From the NCBI GenBank assembly GCA_003232595.1, contig QIIJ01000200.1, forward strand, positions 1 to 8,453: DNA of 8,453 bases, in the 5' to 3' direction. Every line of letters begins with the position of its first letter. Position 1 is the first letter of the stretch. Below the pieces are notes generated by a model. That model was not told the DNA's origin and made no database searches. It worked only from the letters and a program-made list of their open reading frames with translations. The position numbers were made by a program, and so were the translations under genes. Source of the stretch: Aurantimonadaceae bacterium (lineage in GTDB: Bacteria > Pseudomonadota > Alphaproteobacteria > Rhizobiales > Rhizobiaceae). Positions 1 through 5,682 of the stretch are shown piece after piece.

Positions 1-380
1 TTGCAGCAACAAAAACATATGTTGTTTGTCCGGTAAATTCTTCGCGCGTTGTTGGTTACTATGCTTTGTGCATGGGGCAAATTCTTGGCAAAGAAGCAAC
101 GGGCGCAATGCGCCGTAACATGCCTACCCATATTCCTGTTGTTATATTGGGGCGGCTTGCCGTAGATGATGAATGGCAGGGAAGGGGGCTTGGACAGGCA
201 TTGTTGTTTGATGCCGTATCACGCTCACTAAAAGCAAGCGAAGATATATCTGCGCGGCTTGTTGTTGTTCATGCCATATCGAAACAAGCTGAAGAATTTT
301 ATAAGAAAAACGGCTTCAAAAAATTACCCGTTGATACACCTACCTATGCGCTCGATCTCACCAAATACCGCGAACTTTGA
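1..380 (+). CDS. GNAT acetyltransferase, TacT-like toxin type (5' end outside window)
   Basis: The frame is open from the left edge (first full codon at 3) to TGA at 378-380, giving 125 visible residues. The internal TTG at 66 is not a credible start, because the upstream codons already read as family sequence (TYVVCP...VVGYYAL). The acetyl-CoA-binding signature of the GNAT fold is clear: LGRLAVDDEWQGRGLGQALL, with the Q-G-R-G-L-G pyrophosphate loop. Near the end AEEFYKKNGF carries the tyrosine that usually acts as general acid. The RRNMP...IPVVILGRLAVD pattern is typical of the TacT/AtaT-like GNAT toxins, which acetylate the amino group of aminoacyl-tRNAs and stop translation. Such toxins normally follow a ribbon-helix-helix (DUF1778) antitoxin gene. 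Any such partner would lie upstream, outside the window. Family proteins are about 160-175 aa, so about 40-50 residues are missing. The GNAT call is firm; the toxin role is inferred from sequence pattern. It converges on bamE with 46 bp between stops. Confidence 0.85.
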   Translation, partial: AATKTYVVCPVNSSRVVGYYALCMGQILGKEATGAMRRNMPTHIPVVILGRLAVDDEWQGRGLGQALLFDAVSRSLKASEDISARLVVVHAISKQAEEFYKKNGFKKLPVDTPTYALDLTKYREL

Positions 381-404
381 AACAAAACAGCCTATTCTGT
401 TTCA
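378..404. terminator. Weak inverted repeat between convergent genes, possible terminator
   Basis: TGAAACA (378-384) is repeated inverted as TGTTTCA (398-404). An alternative inner stem pairs AAACAG (385-390) with CTGTTT (397-402) around a 6-nt loop. It overlaps the GNAT stop codon and lies in the short gap before the bamE stop. Read on the reverse strand, the inner hairpin is followed by a T-rich stretch, so it might end bamE transcription. The stem is AT-rich and short, so this is a tentative call. Confidence 0.3.
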
Positions 405-426
405 AATGTTCTGGCCTTTAGCCCCA

Positions 427-873
427 TCACCTGCCAAACGGGTTAATCGGGCCGGAGGCGGCGCCCAGTATCTGGCCAATGAAGGTCAGTTCCCGGCCGC
501 CGGTGGGGGTGGTTCTGGAGATATAGTCAAACACTTTACCGTCCTTCAGGCCATAATTGGCGAGCCTGCTGACCGTTTCATCCTTGTCAAAATAAACCGC
601 AAGCACCTTCTGGTCGATGACCTTTGCCCTGGCAAAAGCAACACTGCGCCGTTTGGTCTGGGAAATGTAATAATAAACTTCGCCGTCCTGCTTGACCGTG
701 GTTGATGGAGAGCCAAGCGCCAGCAAAACCTGTTCGCGGCTGGAACCTTCCGGCACCAGATCAAGCGTATCCTCGTTGACCTGATAGCCAAGTGACAAGA
801 CCTGAGACGTGCTGTTGCAGGCTGAAAGTACCGGCAGAATTGCAAGTACCGCGACAAAACCCAGCCGGGCCAT
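427..873 (-). CDS. bamE: Outer membrane protein assembly factor BamE (SmpA/OmlA lipoprotein)
   Basis: This is a small lipoprotein subunit of the BAM complex, which folds beta-barrel proteins into the outer membrane. The frame extends upstream to 957, but I choose ATG at 871-873. The resulting 148-aa protein begins with a lipoprotein signal (MARLGFVAVLAILPVLSAC) with lipobox LSAC, so Cys19 would be lipidated. An AAAGG ribosome site sits 9 nt before this ATG, and a longer start would bury the signal peptide behind 28 polar residues. The mature part has the SmpA/OmlA fold sequence: LVPEGSSREQVLLALGSPSTT, then DGEVYYYIS, then VLAVYFDKDETVSRLANYGLKDGKVFDYISRTTPTGG. The C-terminal extension ending GPINPFGR is the sort seen in alphaproteobacterial OmlA proteins, which are longer than the roughly 113-aa E. 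coli protein. The gene is divergent from the bc1 chaperone gene, as in many Rhizobiales. Confidence 0.92.
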   Translation of the reverse strand: MARLGFVAVLAILPVLSACNSTSQVLSLGYQVNEDTLDLVPEGSSREQVLLALGSPSTTVKQDGEVYYYISQTKRRSVAFARAKVIDQKVLAVYFDKDETVSRLANYGLKDGKVFDYISRTTPTGGRELTFIGQILGAASGPINPFGR

Positions 874-910
874 TGTACTGGACCTTTGCGGGGCAGAACG
901 GTTGTCCTCG

Positions 911-923
911 ATACAATTTGTAT
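911..923. promoter_or_regulatory. 13-bp palindrome upstream of bamE
   Basis: ATACAA-T-TTGTAT has perfect 6-bp arms around a single central base, 38 bp upstream of the bamE ATG. It could be an operator, or part of the AT-rich core of the bamE promoter. On the reverse strand TACAAA within it lies 15 bp after TTCAAG, a poor -10/-35 pair. No specific regulator can be named from this sequence. Confidence 0.3.
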
Positions 924-1042
924 TGTTTGCTGACAGTCTTGAACCCATCACACCCATTCCCTAAAATTGTCGCCACATCTGCTGGGTAAACCAACAATGC
1001 GGGATATGCAATATTCCAGAATTCAGTTATCAGACAAACACG

Positions 1043-1062
1043 ATTGTGACAATCTTCACAAT
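1043..1062. promoter_or_regulatory. CRP-type operator candidate, ATTGTGA-N6-TCACAAT
   Basis: The two 7-bp arms are exact inverted repeats separated by 6 bp (CAATCT). This contains the complete TGTGA-N6-TCACA core recognised by CRP-family regulators. It lies in the divergent region, centred 40-41 bp upstream of the bc1-chaperone ATG and about 180 bp upstream of the bamE ATG. The symmetry and spacing are seen directly. That a CRP/FNR-superfamily protein binds here is inference, since many alphaproteobacterial members prefer other half-sites. The same symmetry would also allow a 7-bp RNA hairpin if the segment is transcribed. Confidence 0.5.
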
Positions 1063-1092
1063 GCCTGCGACACATCACGATACGGATAAGCC

Positions 1093-1632
1093 ATGTTCGC
1101 CAGATTTTTCTCCAAAACCCCGGAGACAAACCTTCCATACGATATTTATGGCACTCTTGTGTCAAAAGCGCGAAATCCCGCGCTATTTTCATCACTCAAG
1201 GTGCCGGACACCATCGACGGACGGTTTGACATGATGATTTTGCACATATTTCTGCTCTCACTGCGACTGAAAGACGAAGATGACGCCTGCCGGGCCCTGT
1301 CACAGGAAGTGTTTGACGCATTCCTGCTCGATATGGACCGTGGCCTGCGCGAGGAGGGCGTTGGTGATTTGACCGTGCCAAAACGAATCAAAAAAATGAC
1401 CCAGGTATTTTATGGGCGGGTTGGCGCCTACGAAGAGCCGGTGGAAAATAACAACAGGGATGAACTCGCGGCAGCAATCGACCGCAACGTTTTTCCAGAT
1501 GGCGGCAACAAGGAAAGCAGCAGCAGACTGGCCGACTATATGCTGAACCTGCACGCCCACCTGAGCAAACTAACCCGCGATGATCTGCTGCGCGGCAAAT
1601 TGGCGCTTGAAAATGTCAGTCCCCTTATCTGA
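1093..1632 (+). CDS. Ubiquinol-cytochrome c chaperone (CBP3/UQCC1 family)
   Basis: This 179-aa protein belongs to the ubiquinol-cytochrome c chaperone family, named after yeast Cbp3 and human UQCC1. Those proteins bind newly made cytochrome b and help assemble the cytochrome bc1 complex (complex III). The bacterial role is taken by analogy. Matching features are the N-terminal YDIYGTLVSKARNPALFSSLKVPDTIDGRFDMMILHIFLLSLRL and the central VFDAFLLDMDRGLREEGVGDLTVPKRIKKMTQVFYGR, which form the helical core. The end, ADYMLNLHAHLSKLTRDDLLRGKLAL, is also typical. There is no signal peptide or membrane segment, so it should be cytoplasmic or peripheral. The ATG at 1093 is preceded only by a weak GGAT-type ribosome site, but it gives the usual family N-terminus (MFARFF). 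The gene is 23 bp before the DUF177 gene and probably shares its transcript. A CRP-type palindrome lies just upstream. Confidence 0.9.
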   Translation: MFARFFSKTPETNLPYDIYGTLVSKARNPALFSSLKVPDTIDGRFDMMILHIFLLSLRLKDEDDACRALSQEVFDAFLLDMDRGLREEGVGDLTVPKRIKKMTQVFYGRVGAYEEPVENNNRDELAAAIDRNVFPDGGNKESSSRLADYMLNLHAHLSKLTRDDLLRGKLALENVSPLI

Positions 1633-1655
1633 ACAGCTGTTTGAGGTTATCAGTC

Positions 1656-2210
1656 ATGAAGCAGCACCTGCTTGAACCATTGGAATTCGATGTCCAGCGA
1701 CTGCCGGAAAAAGGCAGGACAATAAAATTCAGCGCCAGCAGCACTGAAAAACAGAAAATCCGTAAGGAATTTGAGCTGCTCTCACTCGATTTCCTAAACG
1801 CTGAACTGAAACTGACCCGCTGGCGGCGTGACGGCATCGCTGTCAAAGGCAGGATTGCAGCCAGCCTGGAACTGCCATGCGTAGTATCGCTTGAACCGGT
1901 GCGTCAGGACATTGATGATTATCTGGAAGTGCTATTTGTGAAGGAAGGTTCACCCCTTGCGGGGCTGAATGTTGATGCAAATGGGGAAATTATCCTAGAC
2001 CCGGAAGGAAAAGAACTGCCCGAAACCTTTTCAGGTGAGACCATCAGACTTGATGAGGTTATTCTTGAGGCTCTGACACTGGCAATAGACCCGTTTCCGA
2101 GATTGCCGGGTGTGGAAATTCCCGAGGCGAAAATTTCAAATGATGATGAGGCGGATCAGCCGCCGTCACCATTTGCCGTTTTGGCGCAATTAAAAGAGCG
2201 TGAGGATTGA
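1656..2210 (+). CDS. DUF177 (YceD-like) protein, putative 23S rRNA accumulation factor
   Basis: This is a 184-aa DUF177/YceD family protein. In other bacteria the family gene usually precedes rpmF (ribosomal protein L32), and plant and bacterial members have been linked to 23S rRNA accumulation, so a ribosome-assembly role is likely but unproven here. Family signs are the N-terminal region (EPLEFDVQRLPEKGRTIKFSA), the strand pair LTRWRRDGIAVKGRIAASLELPCVVSLEPVRQDIDDYLEVLF, and the middle ETIRLDEVILEALTLAIDPFPRLPG. The C-terminal PSPFAVLAQLK is characteristic of alphaproteobacterial members. A TTG at 1641 would add five residues, but ATG at 1656 has a GAGG ribosome site at 1643-1646 with 9-nt spacing, so I prefer it. 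Only one cysteine remains (in LPCVVSLEPV). No rpmF follows; plsX does, after 253 bp. Confidence 0.88.
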   Translation: MKQHLLEPLEFDVQRLPEKGRTIKFSASSTEKQKIRKEFELLSLDFLNAELKLTRWRRDGIAVKGRIAASLELPCVVSLEPVRQDIDDYLEVLFVKEGSPLAGLNVDANGEIILDPEGKELPETFSGETIRLDEVILEALTLAIDPFPRLPGVEIPEAKISNDDEADQPPSPFAVLAQLKERED

Positions 2211-2463
2211 TCGCAGCTTCGATTGATCAGCTATGCGCGTTCGGATTTTCTTTAATTGGCTTGCGCTATGCATGGTTGGTAATCCCGTCAATGTGTGATC
2301 CACGCACAATACCACAAGCAGGTGCAAACATGGCGCATTGCGCGAAAAAGAAACCCTTGCAGAAATTACATCAATGCTTGTCACGGTGAAATAAATCTCT
2401 ATTTTTCGGGACTCACTGCGACAATCACCGATGTTCGGCGCAAACTCACACCTGGCAGGAACC
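2211..2463. other. 253-bp leader region before plsX
   Basis: I see no convincing gene here. The longest candidate start-to-stop run, ATG at 2330, encodes only 19 residues and has no family resemblance. The stretch contains a 16-bp-period repeat of GATTGATC (2205-2212 and 2221-2228), an imperfect hairpin TGTGTG-ATCCA-CGCACA (2292-2308) and an 11-bp palindrome GCGCA-T-TGCGC (2333-2343). A promoter-like pair follows further down. It probably carries the plsX-fabH promoter and a short leader. Confidence 0.5.
2378..2405 (+). promoter_or_regulatory. Candidate sigma-70 promoter for plsX-fabH
   Basis: TTGTCA (2378-2383, 5 of 6 to TTGACA) is followed after 16 bp by TATTTT (2400-2405, 4 of 6 to TATAAT). 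This would start a transcript near 2412, with a leader of about 50 nt before the plsX ATG. A small palindrome, TCAC-G-GTGA (2381-2389), overlaps the -35 box and spacer and could be an operator. The prediction rests on consensus match and position only. Confidence 0.35.
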
Positions 2464-3522
2464 ATGGCCGCAACGGTAACAATATCAATTGATGTCATGG
2501 GAGGAGATACCGGGCCGGAGATGGCAATAGGCGGTGCAGAGATTTCCCTCATTCGCCATCCAAATATTCGCTATGAGCTTTTTGGCGAAAAAGATGTGGT
2601 TGAGCCGGTGCTGGAAAAATATCCGCGCGTCAAGGCTGTCAGTAATTTTGAGCACTGCGACGTCAGTATCGCCATGGACGCCAAGCCCAGCCAGGCCCTT
2701 CGTCGCGGGCGCAAGGTTTCCAGCATGTGGAAAGCTGTTGAAGCGATCAAGAATGGTTCATCTGATGTGGCAATTTCAGCCGGCAATACCGGTGCGCTGA
2801 TGGCCATGTCAAAATTCTGCCTGCGCATGATGGCAGGCATAGAGCGCCCGGCAATCGCTGCAATCTGGCCAACCTTGCAGGGTGAAAGCATTGTGCTTGA
2901 TGTGGGCGCGACGATTGGGGCCGATGCTCAACAACTGATTGATTTTTCACTGATGGGTTCAGCCATGGCACGCGCGCTGTTTGATCTGAACAACCCGACA
3001 ATCGGACTGCTCAATATCGGCGTGGAAGAAGTCAAGGGTCTTGACGAGATCAAGACTGCCGGAGCGATGCTTCGCGAATTGACACTACCGGGATTTAATT
3101 ATCACGGGTTTGTTGAAGGTGATGATCTGGGAAAAGGCACGGTTGATGTGGTTGTCACCGAAGGATTCACCGGCAACATTGCATTAAAAAGTGCAGAAGG
3201 CACTGCCAAACAGATTGGTGAATATCTCAAAGCCGCGATGAACAGAACTCTGATTGCCCGCATCGGCTACTTGTTTGCCAAACAGGCTTTCGACCGGCTA
3301 AGCGACAAGATGGATCCGCGCAAGGTCAATGGCGGGGTATTTCTGGGCATGAATGGCGTGGTGATCAAAAGCCACGGTGGCACGGATGCAGAGGGCTTTG
3401 CAGCGGCTATCGATCTTGGTTATGACATGGTGCGCAATGAGCTATTGAAGAAAATATCCCATGACCTTGAAAATTATGAACAAACCCGACCGGTTGCCGA
3501 GCAGCCGTCAACCGAGAGCTAG
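2464..3522 (+). CDS. plsX: Phosphate acyltransferase PlsX
   Basis: PlsX converts acyl-ACP and inorganic phosphate to acyl-phosphate and ACP. PlsY then uses the acyl-phosphate to acylate glycerol-3-phosphate in phospholipid synthesis. It is a peripheral membrane enzyme. The 352-aa product has the family signatures in order: ISIDVMGGD (residues 7-15), SAGNTGALM (105-113), LDVGA (145-149), NIGVEEVKG (184-192), VVTEGFTGN (230-238) and GGVFLGMNGVVIKSHGGTD (290-308). Length is normal for the family. The frame could begin at ATG 2431, but ATG 2464 directly follows GGCAGGA (2454-2460) and gives the expected short lead into SIDVMGGD. The SD spacing is tight (3 nt). The C-terminal tail after residue 335 (ENYEQTRPVAEQPSTES) is variable in the family. 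It is followed by fabH after 15 bp, the standard plsX-fabH operon. Confidence 0.97.
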   Translation: MAATVTISIDVMGGDTGPEMAIGGAEISLIRHPNIRYELFGEKDVVEPVLEKYPRVKAVSNFEHCDVSIAMDAKPSQALRRGRKVSSMWKAVEAIKNGSSDVAISAGNTGALMAMSKFCLRMMAGIERPAIAAIWPTLQGESIVLDVGATIGADAQQLIDFSLMGSAMARALFDLNNPTIGLLNIGVEEVKGLDEIKTAGAMLRELTLPGFNYHGFVEGDDLGKGTVDVVVTEGFTGNIALKSAEGTAKQIGEYLKAAMNRTLIARIGYLFAKQAFDRLSDKMDPRKVNGGVFLGMNGVVIKSHGGTDAEGFAAAIDLGYDMVRNELLKKISHDLENYEQTRPVAEQPSTES

Positions 3523-3537
3523 CAGGAATTACCAGCG

Positions 3538-4509
3538 ATGATACGTTCAGTAATTGTGGGTTCGGGTAGTTATCTGCCGAAAAACATTGTCACCAATGAC
3601 GACCTGGCGAAGACTTTAGATACCTCGGACGAATGGATCATCCAGCGCACCGGCATCAAGCAGCGCCACATTGCCGATGAAGGCGAGACCACCGCAGACC
3701 TTGGCGAAAAAGCTGCACGCGCTGCGCTTAAGGATGCCAATGTCGATGTCGCCGATATTGACCTGATCATTCTGGCGACCTCGACACCGGACAACACGTT
3801 TCCGGCAACGTCCGTCAATATTCAGCACCGACTTGGCATGAAACATGGTGCGGCCTTTGATATGCAGGCCGTTTGCTCCGGCTTTGTTTTTGCGCTGACA
3901 ACGGCTGATCAGTATATTCGCTGCGGCCAGGCCCGCCGAATATTGGTGATCGGGGCTGAAACGTTTTCACGCATTCTGGATTGGGACGACCGCACAACTT
4001 GTGTTTTGTTCGGCGACGGGGCAGGTGCTGTGGTCATTGAATCGCAGGAAGGGGTGGGCGTTACTGCCGACCGCGGGATTTTGTCCAGCCACCTGCGTTC
4101 CGATGGTTCCCACAAGGAAAAGCTCTTTGTGGATGGCGGACCGTCTTCAACCGGCACCGTCGGCCACCTGCGCATGCAGGGCAGGGAGGTTTTCAAGCAT
4201 GCAGTCGGTATGATTACCGATGTCATCACCGCCGCCTTTGATGCGACCGGTCTGGATGTGGCGGACATTGACTGGTTTGTGCCCCATCAGGCCAATAAAC
4301 GCATCATCGATGCCACAGCCAGAAAACTGAACATACCATCGCAAAAGGTTGTACTTACGGTGGACATGCATGGCAACACTTCAGCCGCTTCAATTCCGTT
4401 GGCTCTGGCGGCAGCTGTTGATGATCGGCGCATCAAAAAAGGGGACATTATTCTGCTGGAGGCGATGGGCGGCGGCTTTACCTGGGGCTCTGTTCTGTTG
4501 CGTTGGTAA
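3538..4509 (+). CDS. fabH: Beta-ketoacyl-ACP synthase III FabH
   Basis: FabH condenses acetyl-CoA with malonyl-ACP to start type II fatty acid synthesis. The 323-aa protein shows the full thiolase-fold catalytic set: Cys113 in DMQAVCSGFVFAL, His250 in WFVPHQANKRI and Asn280 in DMHGNTSAASIPLAL. The N-terminal SDEWIIQRTGIKQRHIA (30-46) and the glycine-rich LFGDGAGAVVIE (157-168) and GGGFTWGSVLLRW end are also standard. The ATG at 3538 has AGGA at 3524-3527, 10 nt upstream, and begins MIRSVIVGSGSYLP as expected. It is probably cotranscribed with plsX, so that acyl-chain initiation and phospholipid entry are expressed together. No key residue is missing and nothing suggests decay. Confidence 0.97.
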   Translation: MIRSVIVGSGSYLPKNIVTNDDLAKTLDTSDEWIIQRTGIKQRHIADEGETTADLGEKAARAALKDANVDVADIDLIILATSTPDNTFPATSVNIQHRLGMKHGAAFDMQAVCSGFVFALTTADQYIRCGQARRILVIGAETFSRILDWDDRTTCVLFGDGAGAVVIESQEGVGVTADRGILSSHLRSDGSHKEKLFVDGGPSSTGTVGHLRMQGREVFKHAVGMITDVITAAFDATGLDVADIDWFVPHQANKRIIDATARKLNIPSQKVVLTVDMHGNTSAASIPLALAAAVDDRRIKKGDIILLEAMGGGFTWGSVLLRW

Positions 4510-4513
4510 TCGG

Positions 4514-4540
4514 CTCTCCAACGGAAGAATCACTTTTTTC
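4514..4540 (+). terminator. Possible weak terminator after fabH
   Basis: TCTCC (4515-4519) can pair with GGAAGA (4523-4528) around an AAC loop, with one bulged A. Six T residues follow at 4534-4539. The stem is short and the T run begins 5 nt after it, so termination would be partial at best. It may separate plsX-fabH from the ihfA unit. Confidence 0.22.
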
Positions 4541-4627
4541 TGTAAAAATTTACCTATGCTATTGTTTTTTGTCGTTTTTTTTGCAAAAATCTCAAATTCT
4601 GTCGAGAACTGATAGTTTGGACACACC
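4541..4627 (+). promoter_or_regulatory. AT-rich upstream region of ihfA, probable promoter zone
   Basis: This stretch is much richer in A and T than the flanking genes. It holds GTAAA-AA-TTTAC (4542-4553), T runs at 4565-4570 and 4575-4582, and a perfect 12-bp palindrome TTTTTGCAAAAA (4578-4589). Several weak -35/-10 pairs are possible, for example TTGTCG (4571-4574 region) with TCAAAT 17 bp on, but none is decisive. Runs of A/T like these bend DNA. I expect the ihfA promoter here but cannot place the start site, and I found no good match to the IHF consensus (WATCAA-N4-TTR) that would support autoregulation. Confidence 0.4.
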
Positions 4628-4933
4628 ATGGCAATAAAAACCCTGACCCGCGCAGACCTTTGTGAAGCAGTATATCAAAAGGTAGGGTTGTCCAGAACCG
4701 AGTCATCAGATCTGGTTGAGACTGTTCTTGAGGAAATCTGCAAATCAGTGGTCAAGGGCAATTCAGTCAAACTTTCCTCATTCGGTTCATTCCTTGTGCG
4801 CTCGAAAAACGAGCGGATTGGCCGCAATCCCAAGACCGGTGAGGAAGTGCCGATTTCTCCGCGTCGGGTGATGGTATTCAAACCATCCAATGTGCTGAAA
4901 CAAGCTGTGATCAAGGGCAATTCAAAGAAATAG
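4628..4933 (+). CDS. ihfA: Integration host factor subunit alpha
   Basis: IHF is a heterodimeric DNA-bending protein of the HU/IHF family that shapes promoters, recombination sites and the nucleoid. The 101-aa product fits the alpha subunit: TLTRADLCEAVYQKVGLSRTESSDLVETVLEEI (helical N-terminal half), VKLSSFGSFLVRSKNERIGRNPKTGEEVPISPRRVMVFKPSNVLK (beta arm and body). The intercalating proline at the arm tip is Pro68 in GRNPKTG. The alpha rather than beta or HU assignment rests on ISPRRVMVFKPS and on the fabH-ihfA-MerR context. The ATG at 4628 has only a weak TTTGGA ribosome site. The MerR-family gene follows after 72 bp and may be cotranscribed. The partner himD/ihfB is not in the window. Confidence 0.95.
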   Translation: MAIKTLTRADLCEAVYQKVGLSRTESSDLVETVLEEICKSVVKGNSVKLSSFGSFLVRSKNERIGRNPKTGEEVPISPRRVMVFKPSNVLKQAVIKGNSKK

Positions 4934-5005
4934 GCATTTGGCTGTCTGCCAGCGCTTTTATTTGGTATCATTACGCAGAATCAGTTGATTGAGCGGGAGC
5001 TGCCA

Positions 5006-5539
5006 GTGAGCAAGAGCGCGGATGCATTTAGAACCATAAGTGAGGTTGCAGAAGAACTGGACCTTCCGCAGCATGTGCTAAGATTCTGGGAAACCCGGTT
5101 CAACCAGATCAAGCCGATGAAGCGTGGTGGCGGGCGGCGGTACTATCGCCCGGACGATGTTACCCTGCTAAAGGGTATTCGGTTTCTGCTCTATTCTGAA
5201 GGTTATACAATCAAAGGCGTGCAGCGGATTTTGCGGGAGCAGGGCAACAAATTTGTCATGGCTGCAGCAGATGGTTCCATTGATATGGCAGCACTTGCCA
5301 AAGATGTTGCGCAGAATGCGGCGCCAACGGTGGCCGACCTGGGCAAATCGGGTGAGCAACCGGCCAAAACCGGCATTCTGAGTAAATTGGTCGGCGCGCG
5401 TTCGGGCGTGACGGATACTGATGGCAGTACCGCGCAGGGAATATCAGCCGGCGGCATTTCAGATAACGAAAAACAATTGCTCAATAAAACGCTGATGGAA
5501 CTGCTCGAATGCAAAAGACTGCTGGATCAGGCACGGTAG
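5006..5539 (+). CDS. MerR-family transcriptional regulator of unknown effector
   Basis: This 177-aa protein has an N-terminal MerR winged helix-turn-helix: FRTISEVAEELDLPQHVLRFWETRF (residues 8-32) is the HTH, and MKRGGGRRYYRPDDVTLLKGIRFLLYSEGYTIKGVQRIL (38-76) is the wing and third helix. Classical metal-sensing cysteines are absent; the only cysteine is close to the C-terminus (LLECKRLL). A low-complexity, Ala/Gly/Ser-rich linker follows, and the end (about 151-177, NEKQLLNKTLMELLECKRLLDQAR) looks like a short coiled coil for dimerisation. The frame opens at TTG 4985, but GTG 5006 has GGGAG at 4995-4999 with 6-nt spacing and gives the expected MSKSADAFRTISEVA start. This regulator type next to ihfA is common in Rhizobiales, but I know of no defined ligand. 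Fold confident, function unknown. Confidence 0.9.
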   Translation: MSKSADAFRTISEVAEELDLPQHVLRFWETRFNQIKPMKRGGGRRYYRPDDVTLLKGIRFLLYSEGYTIKGVQRILREQGNKFVMAAADGSIDMAALAKDVAQNAAPTVADLGKSGEQPAKTGILSKLVGARSGVTDTDGSTAQGISAGGISDNEKQLLNKTLMELLECKRLLDQAR

Positions 5540-5560
5540 ATTAATGACTTGATTCTGTGG

Positions 5561-5589
5561 TTGATCAACGCATGTGATGGCGCTACATA
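5561..5589 (+). promoter_or_regulatory. Candidate promoter of tRNA-Pro
   Basis: TTGATC (5561-5566) and TACATA (5584-5589) are 17 bp apart and end 13 bp before the tRNA 5' end, so a transcript would start with a very short leader, as is usual for tRNA genes. The -35 box sits in the palindrome GTTGATCAAC (5560-5569). The hexamer matches are moderate (4 of 6 and 3 of 6), so position is the main support. Confidence 0.4.
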
Positions 5590-5602
5590 GATATCTTCAA
5601 GT

Positions 5603-5679
5603 CGGAGCATGGCGCAGTCCGGTAGCGCACTCGCCTGGGGGGCGAGGGGTCGCAGGTTCAAATCCTGCTGTTCCGACCA
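5603..5679 (+). tRNA. tRNA-Pro (anticodon GGG)
   Basis: The 77-nt gene folds into a full cloverleaf. The acceptor stem pairs CGGAGCA with TGTTCCG (one G-T pair), followed by A and an encoded CCA at 5677-5679. The D stem is GCGC/GCGC around AGTCCGGTA. The anticodon stem is CTCGC/GCGAG (5630-5634 and 5642-5646) around the loop CTGGGGG, placing anticodon GGG at 5637-5639. The T stem is GCAGG/CCTGC around TTCAAAT. It reads proline codons CCC and CCU. The 3' end is only 3 bp from the stop codon of the reverse-strand ligase gene, so there is no room for an ordinary terminator before that gene. Confidence 0.97.
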
Positions 5680-5682
5680 AAT

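Noticed and set aside
874..957. N-terminal extension of bamE to the upstream start at 957
   Set aside because: It would place 28 polar residues before a clear lipoprotein signal and lipobox. The ATG at 873 has its own AAAGG ribosome site.
2205..2228. Two copies of GATTGATC 16 bp apart
   Set aside because: Only two short copies, one inside the DUF177 stop region; too little to call a regulatory repeat array.
2294..2309. Second CRP-like site (TGTGA ... CACAA) before plsX
   Set aside because: The second half-site is out of register by one base for TGTGA-N6-TCACA, so it does not match.
2330..2389. Small ORF of 19 codons in the plsX leader
   Set aside because: It has no convincing ribosome site, no recognisable sequence, and overlaps the candidate promoter.
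4939..4960. Terminator after ihfA (TGGC-TGTCT-GCCA then TTTTATTT)
   Set aside because: The stem is only 4 bp and the T run is interrupted and displaced; not enough to call a terminator.
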